64,000 nucleotides of DNA, taken from NCBI RefSeq assembly GCF_007558825.1, contig NZ_VLTK01000008.1:62001-126000 (forward strand), given 5' to 3'. The DNA is from Brevibacterium aurantiacum. GTDB taxonomy: Bacteria > Actinomycetota > Actinomycetes > Actinomycetales > Brevibacteriaceae. The translations under genes were made by a program, and so were the position numbers. Below are positions 36,493-45,153 of the stretch, piece after piece (within the stretch, counting starts at the first letter, position 1; each line of letters begins with the position of its first letter). The notes under the pieces were generated by a model. The model was not told the DNA's origin and searched no databases. It worked only from the letters and a program-made list of their open reading frames with translations.

Positions 36493-39400
36493 ATGACGAT
36501 TCAGACCCCTATCCACTCAGATCTGTGCGACCTCACGGACGGTCAGCTCGCGATGTGGTTCGGCCACCTCGGGGACGCTTCGAAGGCGACGTACCAGTGT
36601 GCAGAATACGTTGACATCGACGGTCCGCTCGACGCCCACCGATGGGCCGAGTCCGTCAGCAGCTGTCTCAGGGTCGCCGGGCTGGACTCGGAATTCCTCG
36701 ACACACCTTCCGGCCCGCGATTGCGGCCAGCCGAATCTCCCGACTCCCCCAGCGTCATCGACCTGCGCTCCTCTCCCGACCCGGAAGCTGCCGCCCACGA
36801 GTGGATGGACTCCGAACTTACTCGACCGGCCCAATCCGACGGACCGGTCGTGCTGACTGCGCGTGATGTCAGCGGGCACGCTCTCCTGCAGTTGGATGAA
36901 GACCGGCAATGGTGGTTCGCCCGATTTCATCACATCGTGATTGACGGATTCTCGATGCACGCATTCATCCGCTGGGTGGGTCAGGTCTACTCGGATCCGA
37001 CACAGCTCGACGACTGCCCCTTCACCACGACGGAGAACGCCCGCGGCACCGCACCGACAGAAGCCGAGACAATCGAGGCGAAGGGCAAAGAGTTCTGGGC
37101 TCAGCGCGCGGACCGGCTCGAGTCCGTCGGATCTCTGTGCGAGGCCACGGCGGCGGCTGCCGTCGATCAGCATGACTTCACGTACAGAATGGGACCTGAT
37201 CAGGTCGATGCGCTGACCGACTACGCACACAGCTCCGGATCCACTTGGATCGAAATGGCTTTCGCTCTCATCGGCACCTACCTTCAGTCACACCTCACCG
37301 ACCGACCAGCTGTACTGGGCATCCCCTGGCTCAACCGCTCAAACAGCACCGCAGCCAAGTCGGCAGCTCCACGCGTCAATGTCCTCCCTTTGTGCCTGCC
37401 AGCAGAGACCAGTGCCGACACTGCCATTGTCGATTTCGCGGCCGCAATCGGTTACGAGCTCAGCTCCGTGCGCGAGGTTCAGACATATCGCTCCGAATGG
37501 ATTCGTCGAGACTTGTCCAAAGTCGGTACCGCACATCGACTACATGGTCCGACTGTCAACATCCGACCTTTCGACACTCAGGTCGCGTTCGACGCAGCCA
37601 CCGGAGTTGTCCACAATATTCGCACCGGCCCCACTGATGACCTCGACATTGCGCTGTCGCTCGACTCTTCGGGCGGACTGGAAGCACGGATTCTAGCCAA
37701 CCCCAAGCTCTACACCGCTGCCGAGGTGCAGCGCCACTTGGAGCGGATCACCGACCTGCTCGCACGCACACCTCGCGAGGGTCACCGAACACTTGGCGAG
37801 ATCGAAGTCATGTTGCCCAGCGAACGCGATCAGATCCTCAACGTCTTCAACGCGACTGACGCACCCACGAGCGACCGCACATTGGCCGATCTGCTCATCG
37901 ACCAGCACCATCGCACCCCAAACGCTCCCGCCCTGCAGTGGCGGGGAGAGTCGCTGATGTATTCCGACCTCTTCGATCGTGTCGAGCAACTGGCCGACAC
38001 GCTCCGCGAACACGGCGCTGGTCCAGGCAGAACCGTCGGCATCCATCTGCGCCGCGGTCCGGCCATGGTGATGTCGCTGCTGGCCACCACTCTCAGCGGT
38101 GCCGCATACGTCCCCCTGGAACCGACACTGCCCATGTCCCGCCTCGACTCGATGATCGCGGACGTGGAACCGATCATTGTCATCACCGGTGCTGAGGGCG
38201 CTCCTGCGCCCGGTGAAACTGGCGCTCGCCCGATTCTGCGGCTGGGTGAAGACACACTCGATTGTCTCCGAGATGCCGACTCGGTCAAGGATCCCGTCGA
38301 CCCATCACCTGCCGCCCCAGACGACACCGCCTACGTCATCTTCACCTCAGGATCGACCGGAGCCCCCAAAGGGACGGCTGTCAGCCATCGCGCAATCGTC
38401 AATCGGCTCGAGTGGATGCAGCACGAATACCAGCTCGATGACACGGATATCGTCCTGCAGAAGACGCCCTTCAGCTTCGATGTCTCGGTCTGGGAATTCT
38501 ACTGGCCACTCATCACCGGCGCTGTGCTCGCCATAGCGGAGCCCGAGGTCCACAAAGACCCCAAGGCACTCGCACGAACGATCACTGCCAATGGAGTCAC
38601 AACCTGCCATTTCGTCCCCTCTGCCCTGTCAGTCTTCACCGGGACACGCGAACTGCAGGAATGCACGAGTCTGCGTCGGGTATTCTGCTCGGGAGAGGCT
38701 CTCGACTCCGAAACCGCTCACCGCCTGATGGCAGTTCTTCCCATTGAGCTGCACAACCTCTACGGACCCACAGAGGCCGCCGTGGACGTCACACATTGGC
38801 CCGTATCGGCTGAGCATAGCGGACCGGTGCCGATCGGTCGCCCCGTCTGGAACACCCGCGTCTACCTTTTGGACGGGCTTGGGAGGCTCCTGCCGCCCGG
38901 CGCCACGGGCCATCTCCATCTGGCCGGAGGTCAGTTGGCTCAAGGCTATGTCGGGCGACCGGAGCTGACCGCTGAGAAGTTCTTCGACCATCCCGGCCTC
39001 GGCCGAGCTCGAGGGCGGAGTGAACGCGTCTATGCTACAGGTGACATCGCCCGGTGGCGCTCAGATGGGGCTCTCGACTACCTCGGTCGCGTCGATGACC
39101 AGGTCAAGATCCGTGGGCTGCGTATTGAGCTCGGCGAGATCGAGTCTGTCCTGGCCGAACACCCAGAGGTGCACAGAGCCGTCGTCGTTCCTCACGGAAC
39201 CGGGACCGCTGCCAGTCTCCGCGGGTATGTCCAAGGTTGTGCAATCAGCACCGAAGAACTGCGAGATTGGCTTGTCGACCGATTGCCGGACTACATGGTG
39301 CCCTCAACCCTGACCTGCGTCAGCGACCTCCCGATGACCGCCAACGGGAAACTCGACCGTCAGCGGCTCCCTGCCCCCGAGGAACCGCTGTCCACCCGGG

Positions 39401-40434
39401 CACCGTCGACGAAGCTCGAGACCGCAATCGTCCAGGCATTCGATGACGTTCTGGGTACAGAGCGCCTCGGCGTGGACACCAACTTCTTCGATGCCGGCGG
39501 CACGTCATTGACAGCAGTCAGCCTCCTCCGTCGGCTCGAGGAGTTGCATGACATCACCGCTCGAACAGCAGTCGAGCTCAGCGATGTCTTCGCCGCACCC
39601 ACCGCAGCATCGCTTGCTCGTCGTCTCGGTGGTGAAGGGCACGCGAATCCGTATTCGCGGCTGCTCACTCTGCGTGAGCACCGGAGCGGAACACCAGTGT
39701 TCTGCCTTCATCCGGCAGGAGGACTTGGGTGGTCATATGTCAATCTGCTTCAACATATCGATCCCGAGATCGGAGTCTACGCGTTGCAGGCACCGGGATT
39801 GGATCCCGCTCTGCCAGAGCCGAAGCCGGCCGCGTCACTGTCAGAACTCGCAGCCGGGTACGCCGTCGACATCGTCGGCCACGCCCCCCAGGGGACGGTC
39901 GTTCTCCTCGGTTGGTCCGTCGGTGGAGTGATTGCTCACGAGCTGGCCATCCAGCTCGCCTCGATCGGTGTCACCGTCGAGACTCTAACGCTGCTCGACG
40001 CCTACCCGCCCAGCTCGTGGCAGCATCGTGACGATCCCACTGATCGTGAGATCAATGAAGCGCTGCTGATCATGGGTGGCGTGGACTACGATTCCGAGGC
40101 ATCAGACCTGTCACGGGAGACCGTGCTCGAGATGTTGGCGGAGACGAGTGGCCCCTTCAGCGAGCTCCGGCCCGAGGTGGTGGAGCGGGTAGCGCGAACT
40201 GTCGCCACCAATGCCTTGCTGATGCGCAGGCACACGGCCCGCGTCTATCACGGAGACGTCGAGTTCTTCACCGCAGCAGACAAGGAACAGGACTGGCTCC
40301 ACGTCTCCGACTGGGAGCCCTTCGTTACAGGCACTGTCCGCAACCATGACATCGACTGCACCCACCCCGCCCTCATCCACCCGCACATTCTAGCCCGAAT
40401 CGTCCGAGAGATCGGCTCCACAGCAACTCAATGA
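36493..40434 (+). CDS. entF: EntF-like nonribosomal peptide synthetase, C-A-T-TE, predicted serine-specific
   Basis: A 1313-residue single module. Condensation domain about 10-430 with FHHIVIDGFSMH near 145; adenylation domain about 460-960 with YVIFTSGSTGAPKGTAVSHR near 620, FDVSVWEFYWPL, NLYGPTEAAVDVTHW and ELGEIESVL; carrier domain with FFDAGGTSLTAVSLL near 1000; thioesterase with CLHPAGGLGWSY and GWSVGGVIAHELA near 1140 and a C-terminal His (CTHPALIHP). Pocket residues lined up by hand with EntF read D-V-W-H-F-S-L-V-D-K, the serine code. It should join dihydroxybenzoyl-serine three times and release the cyclic trilactone. No MbtH-like gene is seen beside it. Confidence 0.93.
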   Translation: MTIQTPIHSDLCDLTDGQLAMWFGHLGDASKATYQCAEYVDIDGPLDAHRWAESVSSCLRVAGLDSEFLDTPSGPRLRPAESPDSPSVIDLRSSPDPEAAAHEWMDSELTRPAQSDGPVVLTARDVSGHALLQLDEDRQWWFARFHHIVIDGFSMHAFIRWVGQVYSDPTQLDDCPFTTTENARGTAPTEAETIEAKGKEFWAQRADRLESVGSLCEATAAAAVDQHDFTYRMGPDQVDALTDYAHSSGSTWIEMAFALIGTYLQSHLTDRPAVLGIPWLNRSNSTAAKSAAPRVNVLPLCLPAETSADTAIVDFAAAIGYELSSVREVQTYRSEWIRRDLSKVGTAHRLHGPTVNIRPFDTQVAFDAATGVVHNIRTGPTDDLDIALSLDSSGGLEARILANPKLYTAAEVQRHLERITDLLARTPREGHRTLGEIEVMLPSERDQILNVFNATDAPTSDRTLADLLIDQHHRTPNAPALQWRGESLMYSDLFDRVEQLADTLREHGAGPGRTVGIHLRRGPAMVMSLLATTLSGAAYVPLEPTLPMSRLDSMIADVEPIIVITGAEGAPAPGETGARPILRLGEDTLDCLRDADSVKDPVDPSPAAPDDTAYVIFTSGSTGAPKGTAVSHRAIVNRLEWMQHEYQLDDTDIVLQKTPFSFDVSVWEFYWPLITGAVLAIAEPEVHKDPKALARTITANGVTTCHFVPSALSVFTGTRELQECTSLRRVFCSGEALDSETAHRLMAVLPIELHNLYGPTEAAVDVTHWPVSAEHSGPVPIGRPVWNTRVYLLDGLGRLLPPGATGHLHLAGGQLAQGYVGRPELTAEKFFDHPGLGRARGRSERVYATGDIARWRSDGALDYLGRVDDQVKIRGLRIELGEIESVLAEHPEVHRAVVVPHGTGTAASLRGYVQGCAISTEELRDWLVDRLPDYMVPSTLTCVSDLPMTANGKLDRQRLPAPEEPLSTRAPSTKLETAIVQAFDDVLGTERLGVDTNFFDAGGTSLTAVSLLRRLEELHDITARTAVELSDVFAAPTAASLARRLGGEGHANPYSRLLTLREHRSGTPVFCLHPAGGLGWSYVNLLQHIDPEIGVYALQAPGLDPALPEPKPAASLSELAAGYAVDIVGHAPQGTVVLLGWSVGGVIAHELAIQLASIGVTVETLTLLDAYPPSSWQHRDDPTDREINEALLIMGGVDYDSEASDLSRETVLEMLAETSGPFSELRPEVVERVARTVATNALLMRRHTARVYHGDVEFFTAADKEQDWLHVSDWEPFVTGTVRNHDIDCTHPALIHPHILARIVREIGSTATQ

Positions 40435-40516
40435 GACACAGTTCGACCCTTCTACAGCCAATCAAATCAGGTGAACTATCTAACAGAACCACATCTAAAC
40501 CCCAACCACAGTCATA

Positions 40517-40535
40517 TTAGGTTAGGCTAACCAGC
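40517..40535 (+). promoter_or_regulatory. IdeR/DtxR-like iron box before the hmuT-like gene
   Basis: TTAGGTTAGGCTAACCAGC matches 16 of 19 consensus positions, the first 16 without a mismatch, the best iron box in the window. It lies about 63 bp upstream of the binding-protein start, so the importer is probably iron-repressed from its own promoter rather than only read through from the synthetase gene. Confidence 0.82.
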
Positions 40536-40597
40536 GTGACACGCTTGCGCTGGAACGACTCACACGACACAGCAAATCGAACCAAATGGAGAGAGCA

Positions 40598-41626
40598 ATG
40601 AGAAAAGGCTTTTCGATCATCGGTATCACGTGCGCCCTGGCTCTCGCCGGCTGCGGCGGCACCGGCTCCGAGACCGCGGACGACACATCAACCGAAGCGA
40701 CAGGCTCGGAACTCTCGGTCCCCCTTCCCGAAGGATGGTCCCAGATCGGCGGCACGAGCGACTTCTCCGCCATCGAGGCAGCACCGAAGCTACCTACCAA
40801 CGTCACCGACGGCACCGGCACCGAGGTAAAGATCAAGGACATCGACAAGATCATCGTCGCCGGCGACGGCATCGCATCGACGCTCGGCGCACTGGGCTTG
40901 ACCGATAATATCGAAGCCGCACCGGAGAATTCGATTGCCCCGGAAGGAATCGATGCCCCGCAGCACTTCGAATTCGGCAAAAACACAGGTGTCGAAGGTC
41001 TTTTGGCGATGAACGGCACCCTGTTCATCGGCGATAACACCCAACGGCACGGTGATGTCGCCGGTCAGTTCCGCGACGCCGGAACCGACGCGGTCGTCAT
41101 GGACGATCAGCAGCCCCAGCGAGACAAGCTCAAGGCTGTGGCCTCCTACGTGGGAGCCGCGGAAGCCGGTGAAGAACTCGCCAAGACCGTCGACAACCAG
41201 CTCGCCGATGCCGCGAAGACCGCGAAGGAATCCGGCAAGCAGGGTCTTTCCATCGTTGAGGTGACGGCCACCGGCGCGGGTGGGCAGAATTCGGTTGCTG
41301 GCACCGGGACGCCGGGCAACGAGATAATTGAGACTCTCGGCTACACGAGCGTCGGAGCAGAGTCGAACCTGCGCGGCTACTCCCGCGAATTCAGCAATGA
41401 GGGGATCGTCGCCTCTGCACCAGATGTCATCGTCATGACCGAATCCGACTACGAGAAGTGGGGCGGCGAAGACGGGCTGTGGAAGGCGTTCCCGACGCTC
41501 GACCAGACTCCAGCAGGCCAGAATTCCGCGATCTTCGTCATGCCCGACGCCCAGTTGAAGTACTCGAGCCCGGAGATCGGAGCCGGCGCTCAAGCGCTGG
41601 CCGAGGCCGTCGCGAAGCTCCCGTGA
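40598..41626 (+). CDS. hmuT: Haem/iron-siderophore ABC importer, substrate-binding lipoprotein (HmuT-like)
   Basis: A 342-residue lipoprotein: MRKGFSIIGIT, a hydrophobic core and the lipobox LALAGC. The ATG at 40598 has GGAGAG just upstream and is preferred to the ATG at 40586. The body has the haem-binding (ChuT/HmuT) pattern: IIVAGDGIASTLGALGLTDN, MNGTLFIGDNTQ, GTDAVVMDDQQ, SIVEVTATGAGGQNSVAGTGTPGNEIIETLGY and APDVIVMTESDYEKWGG. It captures haem or possibly a ferric siderophore outside the membrane. Haem is favoured by family pattern; the siderophore is favoured by place. Confidence 0.85.
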   Translation: MRKGFSIIGITCALALAGCGGTGSETADDTSTEATGSELSVPLPEGWSQIGGTSDFSAIEAAPKLPTNVTDGTGTEVKIKDIDKIIVAGDGIASTLGALGLTDNIEAAPENSIAPEGIDAPQHFEFGKNTGVEGLLAMNGTLFIGDNTQRHGDVAGQFRDAGTDAVVMDDQQPQRDKLKAVASYVGAAEAGEELAKTVDNQLADAAKTAKESGKQGLSIVEVTATGAGGQNSVAGTGTPGNEIIETLGYTSVGAESNLRGYSREFSNEGIVASAPDVIVMTESDYEKWGGEDGLWKAFPTLDQTPAGQNSAIFVMPDAQLKYSSPEIGAGAQALAEAVAKLP

Positions 41627-42837
41627 CCCCGAAGGTGTCGACACGCACCGGCACCAAGGCCAGGGCTGCTTCCTTGGCTGGAACCGGTGGCCCCGACAGC
41701 ACGGATACCACCAGTGCTTCGACGGCGTCCGAGGCCTCGGCGGCAATGACAGCATCCACCGCACTCCCAGGACGCCGCCGTCGGGCCGCCTCGAGCACCG
41801 AGGTGCGCCACGCCGTCCGCCGCCTCCCGCTACTCGCCTGCATTATCGTCGGCCTGGTGGTCCTCGCACTGCTCATGGTCGTCTCGGCCTCGGTCGGTCC
41901 CCTGCGCATCCCACTCGTCGATGTCGCACACATCGTGGGTGCCCAGCTGGGCGCCATTGACAGTGCGAAGCTCAGTCAACGCGATGTCTCGGTCGTTTGG
42001 CAACTGCGCGTCCCACGTGTGCTCATGGGCGTACTCGTCGGCGCGGCGCTCGCCATCTCCGGTGCGGCGTTGCAGAGCCTGTTCAACAACCCGCTAGCTG
42101 ACCCCGGAATCATCGGCGTCAGCGGCGGAGCCTCGGCAGGAGCGGTCGGAGTCATCGTGCTCGCCGGAAGTAGCACCACCTGGCTGTTGCCCATCGGCGC
42201 CTTCCTCGCTGGCCTCGCTGTCACCGGACTCATCTACGTCCTCGCTCGACCTGGCCGCAACACCGGGACGTCGCGTATGCTGCTCGTCGGAATCGCCATA
42301 GGCTCAGGTTGCCAGGCGTTGACCGGATTCTTCACCTTCATCGCCGATGACCAGCAGCTCCAGACCCTCACCTTCTGGCAGATGGGCTCGCTGGCGAAGG
42401 TGATCTGGCCGCAATTCTGGGCAACTATACCGATCTTCGCCATCGGCCTCTTCATAGTCCTACTCAACTACCGCGCCCTGGACGTGCTCACCCTCGGCGA
42501 ACGAGAGGCTCAGCACCTCGGTCTCAATGTCCGACGCAGCCGCCTGATCATCATCATCGCGACCGCGTTGCTCACAGGTGCCGCTGTCGCCTTCGCCGGT
42601 GCGATCGGGTTCGTCGGTCTCGTCGTCCCACATATCGTGCGCATCATCGTCGGTCCCGGCCACCGCGGTCTGTTGCCGATCTCCGCGATTGCCGGCGCGA
42701 TCCTCATCGTCGCCGCCGACTGCGGCTCCCGCGTCGTCGCTCCACCTGCGGAGGTGCCAATCGGCCTCTTCACTGCGGCCGTGGGCGCGCCGTTCTTCCT
42801 GTTCCTCGTTGTCCGAATGAAAAAGAGCTCATGGTGA
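41623..42837 (+). CDS. hmuU: FecCD-family iron/haem ABC importer permease (HmuU-like)
   Basis: A permease of about 404 residues from a GTG at 41623 that overlaps the upstream stop (GTGA). After a hydrophilic, Ser/Thr/Ala-rich N-terminal stretch of about 60 residues come about ten membrane segments with the FecCD hallmarks VVWQLRVPRVLMGVLVGAAL, NNPLADPGIIGVSGGASAG, YRALDVLTLGEREAQHLGL and GAIGFVGLVVPHIVRIIVGP. It forms the import channel for the HmuT-like binding protein. The frame is open upstream to 41458 but that part overlaps hmuT. Confidence 0.92.
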   Translation: MTPKVSTRTGTKARAASLAGTGGPDSTDTTSASTASEASAAMTASTALPGRRRRAASSTEVRHAVRRLPLLACIIVGLVVLALLMVVSASVGPLRIPLVDVAHIVGAQLGAIDSAKLSQRDVSVVWQLRVPRVLMGVLVGAALAISGAALQSLFNNPLADPGIIGVSGGASAGAVGVIVLAGSSTTWLLPIGAFLAGLAVTGLIYVLARPGRNTGTSRMLLVGIAIGSGCQALTGFFTFIADDQQLQTLTFWQMGSLAKVIWPQFWATIPIFAIGLFIVLLNYRALDVLTLGEREAQHLGLNVRRSRLIIIIATALLTGAAVAFAGAIGFVGLVVPHIVRIIVGPGHRGLLPISAIAGAILIVAADCGSRVVAPPAEVPIGLFTAAVGAPFFLFLVVRMKKSSW

Positions 42838-43655
42838 AAACCTGCACCCCCGACGCTGCGAACCGGACCGCTGCAGGCCGCGCGGACACCCTCGCCGAAG
42901 CGATCGTCCGGGCCCAGGACGTCACCTTCGCCGTGGACGGCCGGGAGCTCGTCACCGGGATCTCGTTCGCCCTCTATCCCGGTGAAGTCGTCGCGCTCGT
43001 CGGTCCCAACGGCGCGGGCAAATCGACAATGCTCTCACTCCTGTCCGGTGACGTGGCCCCTACCCGGGGCACCATCGAGATCGTCGGGGTCGAGGCGGGG
43101 GCGTGGAAATCCGGCCCGCTGGCCCGCCAGCGTTCGGTGATGCTTCAACACAACAGTTCGAACTTCGCCTTCAGCGTGAAGGAGGCCGTCCACATGGGAC
43201 GCTTGCCCTGGAACGTCGACGTCTACCGTGATGAGGAGCTCGTCGCCGAAGCGATCACGGACTCGGACCTGCACGGTTTTGAGGCCCGCGACATCACCAC
43301 CCTTTCTGGCGGAGAAGCCGCACGGGTGTCCTATGCACGGACGAAGGCGCAGACGACGCCCATCATCTTCCTCGACGAACCGACAGCCGCTCTCGACCTC
43401 AGACATCAGGAATCCCTCCTACGCTCAGTCAAACGTCTAAGCGGTCAGGGAGCGGCAGTCATCGTCGTACTCCACGACCTCAATCTCGCCCTTCGCTACG
43501 CGGAGCGCGTACTCGTCTTCGGCGACGGTCGACTCGTCGCCGATGGGCCCCCGAGTGAGGCCCTGAGCGAGGACCTTGTCGAAGAAGTCTACGGTCAACG
43601 TGTACGCCGCATCGAGGCCGAGGGCGTCGAGTCCCCCATTCTCATCCCTGTCTAA
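42831..43655 (+). CDS. hmuV: Haem/iron ABC importer ATP-binding protein (HmuV-like)
   Basis: A 274-residue ATPase with Walker A GPNGAGKSTMLSLLSGD near residue 62, signature LSGGEAARVSYAR near 160, Walker B PIIFLDEPTAALDLRHQ and His switch VVLHDLNLALRYAERV. RSVMLQHNSSNFAFSVKEAV, with its Q loop, is typical of HmuV. It overlaps the permease gene by 7 bp and completes the importer. Confidence 0.93.
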   Translation: MVKTCTPDAANRTAAGRADTLAEAIVRAQDVTFAVDGRELVTGISFALYPGEVVALVGPNGAGKSTMLSLLSGDVAPTRGTIEIVGVEAGAWKSGPLARQRSVMLQHNSSNFAFSVKEAVHMGRLPWNVDVYRDEELVAEAITDSDLHGFEARDITTLSGGEAARVSYARTKAQTTPIIFLDEPTAALDLRHQESLLRSVKRLSGQGAAVIVVLHDLNLALRYAERVLVFGDGRLVADGPPSEALSEDLVEEVYGQRVRRIEAEGVESPILIPV

Positions 43656-44021
43656 GGAACCCATTTCTCCGGGGCAGCACTCGGTATACCCGGAAACGGT
43701 TAGCTCTGCAATTTACCGGTGAGTACGACAGCGCCGGCTGTGACAGCTCCACATCTACCTGCGTAAGCTCTAGCTCCTCATCGGTAATATCATTCGCGTC
43801 TCGGAGACGACCACTATTGGCTATGAACATCACAAGCTCACGCTTGTGGTCGTACAAACATATATTGTGGACTCAAGCCTTCAGCACTAACGAATTCTCT
43901 GAGTGAATGCCCATGATTTGCACCGAACCCCTGATCGGCGTACACAATCCCAACAGGCGCTGGAGTTCATATCCGGCGTGCCATATCTAGAGCATTCGCT
44001 GCAAGGGCGGAGGCCTGCTTC
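43656..44021 (+). other. Intergenic stretch, no supported gene
   Basis: No coding signal that I recognise on either strand. One reverse ORF of 71 codons (43642-43857) overlaps the hmuV end and has no family likeness. Base composition drifts lower in GC, marking the start of the scarred region that follows. Confidence 0.4.
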
Positions 44022-44336
44022 GTGTCGATAGCTCGGTCTACGATCTTGCGACTGCCCCGTCCACCTAGATTGCTCCTATCCCACGATCACCTCACCTCAC
44101 AGGTCGCACTGGTGGCCGTCGCGGGCCCCTTGATCTACCTTGCAGGCAACCTACTCTTCCTGCAAACGCGAGTCAGACGCTTCGCACGCTCCCGAATCCC
44201 GGCCGCAGCAATTCTCGTCACCGTCGCCATCCTTGCGCTGGTTCTCCTCGAACACCTCCCCGCGGCTGCCTTGAGCCTTGCGGTCACGGACACACTCGCC
44301 GTCCACACTGTCCTGCCATCGAGGGCCCTCGGATAA
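44022..44336 (+). pseudogene. C-terminal fragment of LtrA-like (low temperature requirement) membrane protein
   Basis: The frame reads SQVALVAVAGPLIYLAGNLLF, a charged loop, then IPAAAILVTVAILALVLLEHL and AALSLAVTDTL, which looks like the last two or three helices of LtrA-type proteins. The upstream 300 or more residues are missing, so this is a relic. The match is from memory of the family pattern. Confidence 0.5.
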
Positions 44337-44639
44337 CGCGCTTAACAAACGCTCACCCAGTTCTTTCGGTACAGAACTGGTGGTCTGACGCGGCCCTCAC
44401 CGAAGGCCGATAACATACGAATTGGTCGCTCACTTTGCCGGTTCGTACAGCCATGGGCAGTCCATTCGCGGCGGCCTCTTCGATCAGGTACCGGTCGGTC
44501 CCCGAACTCAATGTCGTCGCTAGCGTCGGGCCGGGTCGTTGAACCATTACAATTCGATGATATCGGCATTGGGAATCGGTGATTCCAGCCGCCGGCAATT
44601 TAACTGGCAGGAGAGAGCTTCAGAACCCGGCACGGCACC

Positions 44640-44736
44640 GTCACAGGCACCCTGTCGGCGGCGGCAGGCCCGGTTGGGTCGATTGACACCTGTCGAGTAC
44701 GAAGTAATCATTGAGTCACCTGCAGTCGCAGCGTGA
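44640..44736 (+). pseudogene. IS3-type transposase (OrfB) C-terminal relic
   Basis: The frame ending at the TGA at 44736 reads RLGRLTPVEYEVIIESPAVAA, close to the conserved end of IS3-family transposases (LHSALGYLTPVEYE). Upstream the likeness fades within 20 residues and no catalytic DDE residues remain. Confidence 0.6.
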
Positions 44737-45052
44737 TACCTCGAGTGTCACCTTTCCTTGCATCAGTCCCGCTTGACGGCAACTTCGTGTCTGCACCATA
44801 CGCGCGCGAGCGCGCCGCAGAACTTCGGTCTCCTGGTCGAGCAGCCAGGGGACGGTGCTTGAGCCCAAAGAGTTCGGCGGACACTTTCATGCTATCGCCC
44901 GTATTGAGCTCGCCCCAGCGAACCCATTTCGTGATCGTTGACTCATGAGCACCGAAGTCTCTGCCGATTTTAGCGATCGTGGTGTTCCTATCCCGGCCCA
45001 GGACAACGCAGACGATGTCATCGAGAAGCTCTAGCTGTAAAAGCTTTGGCAT
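44708..45052 (-). pseudogene. IS3-type OrfA helix-turn-helix relic
   Basis: The first 45 residues resemble an IS3 OrfA DNA-binding domain: TTIAKIGRDFGAHESTITKW VRWGE. After that the frame has no transposase likeness and no leucine zipper, so only the 5' part of an orfA survives, pointing opposite to the adjacent OrfB tail. It therefore belongs to a different or rearranged copy. Confidence 0.5.
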
Positions 45053-45109
45053 GGTGTCTATTCATCCAGGTTTGTCGGAGTACAAACCAGAACAGATGTC
45101 GATTCTTTA

Positions 45110-45153
45110 TAAATAGGGCTGTAGGAGAGTTGTCAGCCCTATCTATGAAGAGT
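45110..45153 (+). repeat. Solo ISL3-type terminal sequence at the malate synthase break
   Basis: AATAGGGCTGTAGGAGAGTTG at 45112-45132 equals the reverse complement of the right end of the ISL3 element at 48686-50085, and TATGAAGAG at 45145-45153 resembles its tip. The two pieces form a hairpin (TAGGGCTG / CAGCCCTA). It abuts the point where malate synthase homology begins, so an ISL3 insertion and later deletion probably removed the 5' end of that gene. Confidence 0.65.

Noticed and set aside
43642-43857. Reverse ORF of 71 codons after hmuV
   Set aside because: Overlaps the end of hmuV, no ribosome site or family likeness.
44353-44598. Reverse ORF of 81 codons between the LtrA and IS3 relics
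   Set aside because: No recognisable family; lies in decayed DNA and may be a random open frame.
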